64,000 bases of DNA from Synechococcus sp. BIOS-E4-1 (GTDB taxonomy: Bacteria; Cyanobacteriota; Cyanobacteriia; PCC-6307; Cyanobiaceae): assembly GCF_014279995.1 (NCBI RefSeq), contig NZ_CP047935.1:62001-126000 (forward strand), given 5' to 3'. The notes beneath the pieces were generated by a model, which was given only the letters and a program-made list of their open reading frames with translations, made no database searches and was not told where the DNA came from. Numbering within the stretch: position 1 is the stretch's first letter; each line of letters begins with the position of its first letter. Position numbers and translations under genes: made by a program. Below are positions 37,948-45,936 of the stretch, piece after piece.

Positions 37948-40463
37948 CAGCGATTCTCTGCGGCAAAAGCGAGTTGCAGCCATGGATGGCGATGCAGCAG
38001 CAGACGGCTGAGTTGTCGTTGGCGTTGATTCGTCTGGCTCTGCAGCATCGATGTGCCGTGCTGGGTGTAGGTGGCAAGGGGTTGTGGGTACAGCACGCCA
38101 TGCCAACCGGCCTCGATCAGCTTGCACCAGAAATCGAAATCCTCCCAGCCTCCGGGGATGTGGCTGTAACCACCAACGGCTTCCCAGGCGCTGCGACGCA
38201 CCAGTGCCATCGCGTCAATCATGTTGCCGGCTCGCAGTTGCTCGCGCTGCCAGGGATGGCCGCCTCCCACCAATCCCAGAGGCTGCCCGTCGTCATTGCA
38301 GATCCGGATGAGCGGATGCACAACAGCGGTTGTGTCCGGGCTTGCTTTGGCCAGTCCAAGGCAAAGCTCGCAGGCCCTGACATCGATCTGATTGTCAGCA
38401 TCCAGCACCCAGCACCAGGGAGCTGAAGCAACGGCAAACGCGGTGTTGCGTGCAGCAGCCAGGCCTGAATTCTTGTGGTGTTTCAGTAGCTTCGCGCTGC
38501 AGAATCGTTGCCCGTGTGCGTCCAGCCATTCATGGCAGCATCTGAGGCTGTCGTCGGTGGAGGCGTCATCGACAATCAACAACTCCACGGCGGGCAGGGA
38601 TTGACCTAGACAGCTCTCCAGTGCGGCAGGGATCCGTTCGGCGTAGTTGTAGGAGCTGATGCAGATCGAGATTTCGGGCGGCAGGCCACTGGCGTGCTGC
38701 CAGAGCACCTGCGATGTTGGTGATGGTGTGTGGATCGTGCCCGGGGCAGGTTTGCCTGCCTTGTGCCAAGCCAATTCCTCCAGCAGTTCCTCGGGGTTGA
38801 TTGGCTGTTGAAAACAGAGCACACCCAGGCTCTTCCAGAGCAATGGCTCTGATGATTGGGGATTGATGCGCACAAGATTGAGGCCGGCGCTGCAGCAAGC
38901 TTGAACCCATGCCGCGAGCAGCCTGGCTTGCTCTGGAGAGAGGGCCGGCGCGGGGGGAAAGACAGGCAGATGCAGGAGCGCAGCAGGGAGCCTTTGCCAG
39001 CTGTCTTCTGGTTCGCTGCTGCCCAGACAGAGCCACTCCCCGCCAAGCATCACCAGTGCTTCGGGGCAAGGCAGGCCTAACTGGGCGGAGGCTTCAACGT
39101 TGTTGCTGTTGAGCCAGCCCTCGCACGCTGCGTTGTGGAGGGTGTGGTGAATGCTGAGCTGTTCAGCATTTACTCCGAGAAGCCGTAACAGCTTCACCTG
39201 ATCGGGATCGGGATCGAACACCCGCTCCACCTTGGTGAGATGCAACAGCTGTTTTGGGTCTTGCGCCGTGATCTCGAGCGTTTGCAGATGCAACGCCGCG
39301 TCTCTTGCTGCTTCAGCCGAGCAAATCTCAGGATTGCTGCCTGGGCTGAGTGGCAGGTGGTGGATCCACAGGTGTGTCGTCCAGTCCTCCAGGGAGCCGC
39401 CAATCAAGCCAAGCCTCAGTCTCTGAGGGAGAGGCCCTCCCTGGTCGGCACTGGGGTCATCGCCGGGGAAGCCTGGATGGTTGAGACATCTCAGTTGAGC
39501 AAGGCTGATGGGAGCAATGCCGCTTTGGGTCCAGGCTTGGATCCCAGCAGCCTGGAGTTCACTTTGATCACTTCCCAGAGCCGTGAGCGCTCGGCTCCAG
39601 GGGTGCTGATTGGGCGTTGAGAGGTTCCGGGGGTTGAGACGCGCCGATGGCTCCGGTTGTCGTCTGGCCCATTGCCGCAGTGCTTCCACCGACCCGGCTG
39701 CGGCCTGTTCTAGTTGTCGATGCCAACGCCTGACCTTGCGCTTCAGGAGGGGGGATTGGCCGTGGGTCTGGCTGCGGCGATAGTCAGAGCAGATGCAGCC
39801 CAATGCCGTTTGCAAGGCGGTTGGATCGTCGTTGTCTGGCCTGCAGAAGGTTTGCAAGGCCTGGATCTGAGTTTCGGGCGCATCAAACCACCTGCTGTAA
39901 CTCACCACATGCAGAGGCAGATCACCAGCGTCGACCAGCAGTTGCTGCTGATGGCGAATCCACAGTGCCTGCGCTCGCGCGCTGGTCATCTCGGTGGCTG
40001 CTGCATCGCGGTTGATGAGCGACGTGACCACCTCTGCAGGGTCACGAAAGGCGAGCAGCAAGCGTAAGGTCAGATTCAGCTCAGCAGCCACATCTCGCCA
40101 GAGCGGCAAGAGCAGAGAACTGCGCGGATCCTTGATGGCCCAGGGCCCTGATTGTTGCTGCTGATCGACCGTCAGCAGCCGTTTGAGGCAAATGGCGGCG
40201 CGCTGGGCGCGCGGCGTTGTTAACCAATCCTGAGGAAGCGCCAGGGTGCCCTGTTCGCTGGGCCACCAGCGCTGGAGATCAATCAGCAGCTCTTCCTGCA
40301 GGGCCGTGATGTCTGATCGCTCGAAGTAGCCAGCGGGATTGTGGTCATCAGCGGGGATCAGAGGCCCTGGCAAGGCGACGCCGAGGGCCTCGAGAATCGA
40401 TCCCAGCAGGGACGTGCCACTGCGGTGCATGCCCACCACCAGGATCAATGGCGCACGATTCAT
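37947..40463 (-). CDS. Fusion: sulfotransferase-like domain plus GT2 glycosyltransferase
   Basis: An 838-residue multidomain protein. Residues 1 to ~260 match a PAPS-dependent sulfotransferase (LILVVGMHRSGTSLLGSIL loop, GPWAIKDPRSSLLLPLW, FRDPAEVVTSLINRD). Residues ~270-600 are an unrecognised region with a weakly GT-like look (VFDPDPDQVKLLRLLGV). Residues ~600-838 are a GT2 domain: EISICISSYNYAERIPAALES, LLIVDDASTDDSLRCC, WVLDADNQIDVRACEL and GGWEDFDFWCKL. ATG at 40463 gives MNRAPLILVVG. It overlaps the following gene by one base and the preceding sulfotransferase by 4 bp, so all three are translationally coupled. It may add a sugar and a sulfate in one protein; that is inference. Confidence 0.87.
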   Translation of the reverse strand: MNRAPLILVVGMHRSGTSLLGSILEALGVALPGPLIPADDHNPAGYFERSDITALQEELLIDLQRWWPSEQGTLALPQDWLTTPRAQRAAICLKRLLTVDQQQQSGPWAIKDPRSSLLLPLWRDVAAELNLTLRLLLAFRDPAEVVTSLINRDAAATEMTSARAQALWIRHQQQLLVDAGDLPLHVVSYSRWFDAPETQIQALQTFCRPDNDDPTALQTALGCICSDYRRSQTHGQSPLLKRKVRRWHRQLEQAAAGSVEALRQWARRQPEPSARLNPRNLSTPNQHPWSRALTALGSDQSELQAAGIQAWTQSGIAPISLAQLRCLNHPGFPGDDPSADQGGPLPQRLRLGLIGGSLEDWTTHLWIHHLPLSPGSNPEICSAEAARDAALHLQTLEITAQDPKQLLHLTKVERVFDPDPDQVKLLRLLGVNAEQLSIHHTLHNAACEGWLNSNNVEASAQLGLPCPEALVMLGGEWLCLGSSEPEDSWQRLPAALLHLPVFPPAPALSPEQARLLAAWVQACCSAGLNLVRINPQSSEPLLWKSLGVLCFQQPINPEELLEELAWHKAGKPAPGTIHTPSPTSQVLWQHASGLPPEISICISSYNYAERIPAALESCLGQSLPAVELLIVDDASTDDSLRCCHEWLDAHGQRFCSAKLLKHHKNSGLAAARNTAFAVASAPWCWVLDADNQIDVRACELCLGLAKASPDTTAVVHPLIRICNDDGQPLGLVGGGHPWQREQLRAGNMIDAMALVRRSAWEAVGGYSHIPGGWEDFDFWCKLIEAGWHGVLYPQPLATYTQHGTSMLQSQTNQRQRQLSRLLLHRHPWLQLAFAAENR

Positions 40464-41056
40464 GCTGCGATTCCTGCTCCATAGACACGCTTCTGCCATG
40501 CGTCCCAACGTGGGTTCACAGCCGCGATGCGCTGTCGCTCGGCTGAGCTGAAGCCAGGTTCGGCTGGCCTGATTGGCCGTGAGTTGTCCCGTGGTGGCGC
40601 TTGAAAGGGTGCTGTGCCAACTGGCAGCAGAGGCAGCAGCAGGCGGTTGAGATCGTCATGCAGTGTCTCGAGACGCAACGCGGTGACCTGCTGATCGACT
40701 TCAAAGTATTGGAGCCACCAGTCGGCAGCCACCCAGGTTCCGCCCAGTCGCAAGGAATAGGACAGACCACTGCGCACGGGTTCGAAATCCAGATCCGGCA
40801 AGTTCATGTGCCGGCGTTTATGTTCCCAGTCGCTGATCAACCAATCTTCCAGACGTCGGCTGGTGATGAAACGTTGGCGTGCGTTGGCACGCCATACTCC
40901 TCGACTCTCTCGCAGGGCCACGGAGTCATGCTTGAGGGGCGTCGAATCATCGTCCACTTCAACCCCGCTGAACTGCCTCTCATGAAACAGACGGTTCATC
41001 GAGGTTCCCCCGGTTTTGGGAAGATGAAGCCAGAGGAAGGAATCAGCGATGATCAT
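40460..41056 (-). CDS. Sulfotransferase-like protein
   Basis: A 198-residue protein. The PAPS-binding loop is FLWLHLPKTGGTSMNRLFHE near residue 12, followed by SRGVWRANARQRFITSRRLEDWLISDW, less conserved than in classical sulfotransferases. The C-terminus contains RPAEPGFSSAERQRIAAVNPRWDAW, as in several bacterial sulfotransferase-family proteins. ATG at 41056 (MIIADSFLWLHLPKTGG) was chosen because the longer frame to 41197 has an unconserved leader that would overlap the divergent neighbour. A 4-bp overlap couples it to the fusion gene. It begins 31 bp from the divergent second sulfotransferase. Confidence 0.82.
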   Translation of the reverse strand: MIIADSFLWLHLPKTGGTSMNRLFHERQFSGVEVDDDSTPLKHDSVALRESRGVWRANARQRFITSRRLEDWLISDWEHKRRHMNLPDLDFEPVRSGLSYSLRLGGTWVAADWWLQYFEVDQQVTALRLETLHDDLNRLLLPLLPVGTAPFQAPPRDNSRPIRPAEPGFSSAERQRIAAVNPRWDAWQKRVYGAGIAA

Positions 41057-41087
41057 GACGCGATAAGCCCTCCAGCAGGAGCAGTGT

Positions 41088-41837
41088 ATGGATGGCCGGC
41101 TGCCGGACTTTCTTGGAGTGGGCGTGCAGAAGGGGGGCACCACCACCCTGCAGGCCATGTTGCAGGAGCATCCTGGGGTCTTTCTGCCGCCCGCCAAGGA
41201 ACTGCAGTTTTTCAGTCTTTATTACGGCGAGGGAGAGGAGTGGTATCGCCAGCAATTTGTGGCGGCGCAGCCGGGGCAGCGCTGCGGCGAGATCACGCCC
41301 TACTACCTGTTTCACCCTGAGGCTCCGGCCCGCATCCGGCGATTGCTGCCGGATGCGCGCCTGATCGTGCTGCTCAGGGATCCGGTGCAGCGTTGTCTTT
41401 CGGGGTTGTTCCATTCCCGCCGGTTGGGCCTTGAGCCGCTGCAAGTTGAGCAAGCCCTGGAGGCTGAGCCGGGCAGGTTGGTGGGGGCGGAGGCTGTTCT
41501 GGCGGCCAACGATGGTCGCCACTTGTCCCACCAGGTGCACAGCTATCTGAGTCGCAGCCGCTATGAGCAACAGCTCATGCGCTACGAGCAGTTGTTCCCA
41601 AGAGAGCAACTTCTGCTACTGCGCAGTGAGGATCTGTTTGGGAACCCTGAGGGCCTGTGGCAGCGAGTGCTGGCGTATTTGCAGCTTGAAGATTGGCCGC
41701 TACCCCATGAGGTAGGGCGGCTCAATGCCGGTGCCGGCGAAGCCAAGCATCTGGATCCAGCCCTGGTGCAGAGGCTGCGCCGGCAGCTGGCTTCTACATA
41801 TGAGGCGATGGAGCGGCGATATGGGTTGCAATGGTGA
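41088..41837 (+). CDS. PAPS-dependent sulfotransferase
   Basis: A 249-residue sulfotransferase close to the heparan-sulfate N-deacetylase/N-sulfotransferase type. The 5'-phosphosulfate loop is FLGVGVQKGGTTTLQAMLQEHPGVFLPP; GEITPYYLF follows. The 3'-phosphate loop is LIVLLRDPVQRCLSG, the most diagnostic second motif, with LLLLRSEDLFGNPEGLWQRVL after it. ATG at 41088. It is divergent from the other sulfotransferase; the methyltransferase follows after 34 bp. Likely it sulfates a hydroxyl of the island's polysaccharide; the substrate is inferred from the location. Confidence 0.9.
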   Translation: MDGRLPDFLGVGVQKGGTTTLQAMLQEHPGVFLPPAKELQFFSLYYGEGEEWYRQQFVAAQPGQRCGEITPYYLFHPEAPARIRRLLPDARLIVLLRDPVQRCLSGLFHSRRLGLEPLQVEQALEAEPGRLVGAEAVLAANDGRHLSHQVHSYLSRSRYEQQLMRYEQLFPREQLLLLRSEDLFGNPEGLWQRVLAYLQLEDWPLPHEVGRLNAGAGEAKHLDPALVQRLRRQLASTYEAMERRYGLQW

Positions 41838-41871
41838 GCTGTTAAGGTCCCTTTCGTCAGATCAGTGATCC

Positions 41872-42552
41872 ATGGGTTGGTGGTGGCGTCGAGGCAACCG
41901 GATGGCTGACGCGACTTCCTCGGACAAGGCCCAGGGGCCTGAAGGCATTACCCAGATCGGCCATCGAGATTATGTGGGTGGTCTGTGGGATGAGATTGGT
42001 GAGCTCCAGTTCAGCTTTCTCAAGCAGCAGGGGTTGCGGCCGGAGCAGGTGCTGCTCGATATCGCCTGTGGATCCCTGAGATTGGGGGTCAAGGTGATCC
42101 CCTACCTGCAACCGGGCCATTACCTGGGGATGGACAAAGAGCAGCAGCTGCTTGATGCGGGTGCTCACCAGGAGCTGGGGGAGACGTTGCTGGCGAGCCA
42201 GCGCCCGAAGTTGTTGTGTTCCGCCGATTTTGCTTTTGAGCAGTTTGCAACGCCGGTTGATGCGGCGATCGCCCAATCCTTGTTTACCCATCTGCCGCCG
42301 CCGCTGATCGGCCATTGTCTCGAGAAGCTGCGGCCGTGGCTGAAGCCGGATGGTCGCTTTTTTGCCACATTCTTCGAGGTGGAGCAGGAGAGGGATAATC
42401 CAAGTGATCCCCACGACCACGGTTATTTCGCCTATACGCGCGAGCAGATTGAGGCGTTTGGCGCGGATCAGGGCTATCAGATGGACTACATCGGTGACTG
42501 GGGCCATCCGCGCGACCAGGTGATGGTGGTCTACCGCCACCCGGATTGTTGA
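41872..42552 (+). CDS. SAM-dependent methyltransferase
   Basis: A 226-residue class I methyltransferase. Motif I is LLDIACGSLRLGVKVIPYL, preceded by QIGHRDYVGGLWDEIGELQ. Motif post-I YLGMDKEQQLL, a VDAAIAQSLFTHLPPPLIGH motif and LKPDGRFFATFFEVEQ follow. ATG at 41872 gives a short Trp-rich leader (MGWWWRRGNRM). A second ATG at 41902 would also suit. It probably methylates a sugar or another small component of the glycan; the target is not known. Confidence 0.87.
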   Translation: MGWWWRRGNRMADATSSDKAQGPEGITQIGHRDYVGGLWDEIGELQFSFLKQQGLRPEQVLLDIACGSLRLGVKVIPYLQPGHYLGMDKEQQLLDAGAHQELGETLLASQRPKLLCSADFAFEQFATPVDAAIAQSLFTHLPPPLIGHCLEKLRPWLKPDGRFFATFFEVEQERDNPSDPHDHGYFAYTREQIEAFGADQGYQMDYIGDWGHPRDQVMVVYRHPDC

Positions 42553-42675
42553 AAGCCCTCAGCCGCAGCCATTCATCGAGCCTGATCTGAGATTGGGCAG
42601 TTTTGCTTTCGAGAGGACTGTGTGGCCTTAAACGCTGGCACCTGAAATGGATGGAGCCTGTCCAGACCAACCAGT

Positions 42676-43926
42676 TCAGTTCAAGGCGCCGATCGAACCG
42701 CTGGCCACCAGTTCCATCAAAGCCAGCTGGCGCTGCACGCAGTTGGCCAGCCGGAAGTGCTGCAGCATGGTGGCCCGTGCCGCCTCGCCCAGCTCCTGGG
42801 CCAGTTTGCGCTCGCTGAGCAGTTCGGCAATCGCTTGCGCCAGCTGTTGCGGTGCAAAAAAATCCACCAGCAAGCCGTTGTGGCGATCACGGATCACCTC
42901 CTGCACCGGCGCAGTGGCCGAGCCCACCACGGCACAGCCGCAGCTCATCGCTTCCAGCAGGCTCCAACTCAGCACAAAGGGATAGGTGAGATACACATGC
43001 GCCTGGGAGAGCTGCAGGATCGGGATGAACTGCTCATAAGGCACCTTGCCGGCGAAATGCACGCAGCTCGGGTCGTACTGGCCTTCGATTTCCGCCAGGA
43101 ACTTATCCTTCCATTCGCCATCGGGGCAAGCGGCGCCGTAGCTCACACCACTGGTTTCACCCACGATCAGCAGTTGTGCGTCCGGAATGAGCTGCTGCAG
43201 ATGCGGAATCGCGCGGATCATCGTGTGGCAGCCGCGATAGGGCTCCAACCTGCGATTCACGAAGGTCACGATCTTCTGGCCCGGGCTGAGCACGGTGCCG
43301 TCGGCGAGGGTCACAGCCTTGGGATCCTTGCTGGGACAGGCCTTGTCGGTATCGATCCCGTCGTGAATCACGCTGATGCGATCGTGCCAGGCGGCCGGAT
43401 AACTGCTGCGCTGAAACTGTGTTGGTGTCACGCACCAGCTGCTGGCTTCCAGATTGACCAGCTGATTGGTGGTTTTCATCCGCAGCCGCGCGCAGCCGGC
43501 CCAGTCGGGTTCGCCCTGCAGTTCGGGATCGAAGTCGTAATCGAAGCCGCGCGTGTTGTAAAAGAATTCCTGGTAGGTGAGCAGTGGCACCTGGGGCCAT
43601 ACATCGCGCAGGAAGAGCAGTTCACCCCAGCCGGGGTGGCCGCAGATCAGATCCGGCGTGAAGCCTTTCTGTTTGAGCTGGCTGGCGGCGCGAGCGCAGG
43701 CTTCGGCACGCAGCACCTTGCTTTCGATGTCCTGCACCCAGGGATGGATTCCGGGCTGATTGCCGCGCGCCAGGCGGTAGCGGAAGTAATGCATGCCGCT
43801 GGGCAGCACCTCTTCGCTCTCCTCGATCCCCAGCCCCACGAGCTGATGGCCCCCCAGGGCTTCCAGTGCCCGCAGAATATGAATGTATTGGCCCGGGAAG
43901 CCCTGGTGCACGAACAGCAGCTTCAT
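42676..43926 (-). CDS. GT4-family glycosyltransferase
   Basis: GT-B transferase, 416 residues. It begins MKLLFVHQGFPGQYIHILRAL, with YQEFFYNTRGFDYDFDPEL in the N-terminal domain. The C-terminal domain starts about 220 (IVTFVNRRLEPYRGCHTMIRAI) and includes LSQAHVYLTYPFVLSWSLLEAMSCGCAVVGS, the donor nucleotide region. ATG at 43926. It is divergent from the following unknown gene by 53 bp. Donor and acceptor unknown. Confidence 0.9.
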   Translation of the reverse strand: MKLLFVHQGFPGQYIHILRALEALGGHQLVGLGIEESEEVLPSGMHYFRYRLARGNQPGIHPWVQDIESKVLRAEACARAASQLKQKGFTPDLICGHPGWGELLFLRDVWPQVPLLTYQEFFYNTRGFDYDFDPELQGEPDWAGCARLRMKTTNQLVNLEASSWCVTPTQFQRSSYPAAWHDRISVIHDGIDTDKACPSKDPKAVTLADGTVLSPGQKIVTFVNRRLEPYRGCHTMIRAIPHLQQLIPDAQLLIVGETSGVSYGAACPDGEWKDKFLAEIEGQYDPSCVHFAGKVPYEQFIPILQLSQAHVYLTYPFVLSWSLLEAMSCGCAVVGSATAPVQEVIRDRHNGLLVDFFAPQQLAQAIAELLSERKLAQELGEAARATMLQHFRLANCVQRQLALMELVASGSIGALN

Positions 43927-43979
43927 GGCAAGCGCTTCTGGCGTGGCTCATTATGATGCCGCAGCTTTAAGGCTTGATC

Positions 43980-44894
43980 GTGTCAGCTCTGCGCCTGCGG
44001 GTGGTGATCCCCCACTTCTTCCGGGAGGGGGCCAGCGAGGGTAGCGGCGGCTATGGCTCCGGGCGCAGCGGCAATCGCCTGCCGCGTTGCCTGGCGCTGG
44101 CTCGCTGTCTGGGAAGCGTTCTGGCGCTGAACCGCGCTCCGCGTGACTGGATTCTCAACATTGCCGAAGAGCAGATGGAGCTCACGCCGACCTCGTGCCT
44201 GGCCGGTCTGGCAGAGCTGCAGGTTGAGGTGCATCTGTTCGTGTGCGGGGAACACTGGCTGCAGGAGGTGGTGGAGCTGTATGCGCCCCGGCTGCAGCTG
44301 CACCATCTGGATCTGGAGGATCCGCGTCAGCTGCCCCTGGCGGCGGTTCGCCAGCTGCTCGACATGCCAGCCCCTGCTGATCTTTCGCTGTATCTGGAAG
44401 ATGATCTGGTGATTCAAGATCGGCAGTATGCCGACAAGCTGGCCTGGTTCCACAAGCGCACGGAGCACCGTTGCGTGCTGATGCCCCATCGCCACGAGCT
44501 CGCGGTGGCCCATGCACCGCAGCATCTGTATGTGGATGGGCCAATCAAGAAAGAGGGAGAGATGCAGCCGGTGTGGGCTAGTGATGAAACAGTGGTGGCC
44601 AGCGGTCGCTTCTGGGATGGCCAGGATCTCAGCTTTGTGGAGGCCTCGAATCCCCATTCTGGCAGCTTCTGCGTAAGTGCCCCTCAGTTGGAGCAGCTGC
44701 GCAGCGCCGCCTGGCCGCCGCCAGATTTTGTAGGCCCACTGGAGACCGCGGCAACAGGCACGCTGCTGGGTCGTTTCCCGGTGCTCAAAACAAGTTGGGC
44801 CTGCCGGGAGTTTCTGACTCTCGAGCACGGCAATCCATCGTTCCTGCCGCTACTAGTTGAGCTGCCCCAGCGGGAGCGCCCATTGGGGCCGTAA
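43980..44894 (+). CDS. Unknown protein, possibly glycosyltransferase-like
   Basis: I do not recognise this protein. The 304-residue sequence begins MSALRLRVVIPHFFREGA and continues with a Gly/Ser-rich stretch. A glycosyltransferase-like acidic motif lies near residue 140 in DLSLYLEDDLVIQDRQYADKLAW. It then has MPHRHELAVAHAPQHLYVDGPIKKEG and ends with a segment rich in leucine. A metal-binding acidic site and its place in a glycan island suggest a GT-A-type transferase, but no family could be assigned by eye. GTG at 43980 has an AAGG box 8 bp upstream. A TTG at 43974 is also in frame. Confidence 0.78.
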   Translation: MSALRLRVVIPHFFREGASEGSGGYGSGRSGNRLPRCLALARCLGSVLALNRAPRDWILNIAEEQMELTPTSCLAGLAELQVEVHLFVCGEHWLQEVVELYAPRLQLHHLDLEDPRQLPLAAVRQLLDMPAPADLSLYLEDDLVIQDRQYADKLAWFHKRTEHRCVLMPHRHELAVAHAPQHLYVDGPIKKEGEMQPVWASDETVVASGRFWDGQDLSFVEASNPHSGSFCVSAPQLEQLRSAAWPPPDFVGPLETAATGTLLGRFPVLKTSWACREFLTLEHGNPSFLPLLVELPQRERPLGP

Positions 44895-45936
44895 CCTGCG
44901 CGCTTAGGATGGGTTAACCCCTAATCGAGCAAACCGATCTCAAATATGTAGCCTCTCGTGGCTTAGATTACATAGTTATCAAAGTTAGATTTTACAAACG
45001 GCTAAGGCGTCAGGCTTTGCAAATGGTTTTTTATCGACGCATGCTTACCAAAAGTAGAAATAGAAGCTCGGTTCAAGTGATGTCTATTCGCATGGCTATA
45101 CAACTGTAAAAAATAGAACTTTTGAATCATAATTCCTCGCAATCTGTAGAAAACGGTATGGCTTATGCGTATTAGGTTTTACTTGTTGATCTCCTCAAAG
45201 TCTAGAGATGCTTGCTTTAAGAAGTTGCTATCATGTAATTACAGAAACGAGCTAAGATGTAATTGGCTTATTTTTGTTCTCAAGAAATTTCTCTTTATGG
45301 CCAAAAGACAAAAGATATTCTGAACTCATTAAGAGTGGCTTATTTATTTGTAGTGCATATATTGAAGAAAATGGTCTGTTGTTTGTTGGTAGTTAAAGCT
45401 ATTTTTGGCTCATGCTTCTTCGTAACTATTTTTTCCATCCTATCACCTTCGGATTTCTTTGTCGGCGATTGGATGCATGCTGATGAATGATTTTTGTCAT
45501 TGCATTTTTGGGTGATTTGCTTTATCGACTTCTCCTGCGTGCATCAAAGCTCAGACTGAAGACTGACATGATTAATGCCATCATTGTTTTTTGATGTCAT
45601 TTGTGTGATCTTGTCGATAACTTCAATGGTTGATTTTAGAGCAGGTTACGTAGCGCCAGTGTTTTGTTTAGTGTGAATTCAATGTTCGTTCGCTTTTGTT
45701 AGATTGTTGTTGGAGCGCACAATCTCTCTTTGCTGAACGATCGCTGCCCGAAATTTATAGATTTGACCGTCTTTGAAGACTTCAGTTCAGCTTTAGGCTG
45801 CAATTAGAAACGCTAAATCTACGCATGGTTATAATAGGCAGCGAGGTTCTGAATCTATGGATATAGCAGCTTTTCAATTACAAAAAAAAGACCCCGCATT
45901 CGCGGAGTCTTGATGTTATCGATAATGATCGGATAA
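44895..45936. other. AT-rich 1-kb spacer between converging genes
   Basis: Strongly AT-richer than the flanks. A palindromic gggttaaccc lies at 44911-44920. Between about 44916 and 45110 the plus strand is open for ~64 codons and reads a basic sequence (VIKVRFYKRLRRQALQM) without a usable early start. Another frame at 45245-45390 is open for ~46 codons. These may be decayed gene fragments or chance openings. A 75-codon frame at 45263-45490 beginning with TTG has no support. A terminator for the next gene ends the region. Confidence 0.5.
45882..45911 (-). terminator. Rho-independent terminator of the RTX repeat gene
   Basis: Read on the minus strand: arms 45911-45902 and 45897-45888 (aagactccgc / gcggggtctt) pair over ten positions with one mismatch, with loop gaat. 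A run of eight T follows at 45889-45882. It lies 26 bp past the RTX gene stop. This is the clearest terminator in the window. Confidence 0.9.

Noticed and set aside
42757-43956. A 399-codon frame opposite a GT4 gene
   Set aside because: Low-complexity His/Gln/Ala-rich shadow with no motif; the GT4 gene has real donor-site motifs.
45263-45490. A 75-codon hydrophobic frame in the AT-rich spacer
   Set aside because: TTG start without a ribosome site, no known family, and AT-rich DNA gives such frames by chance.
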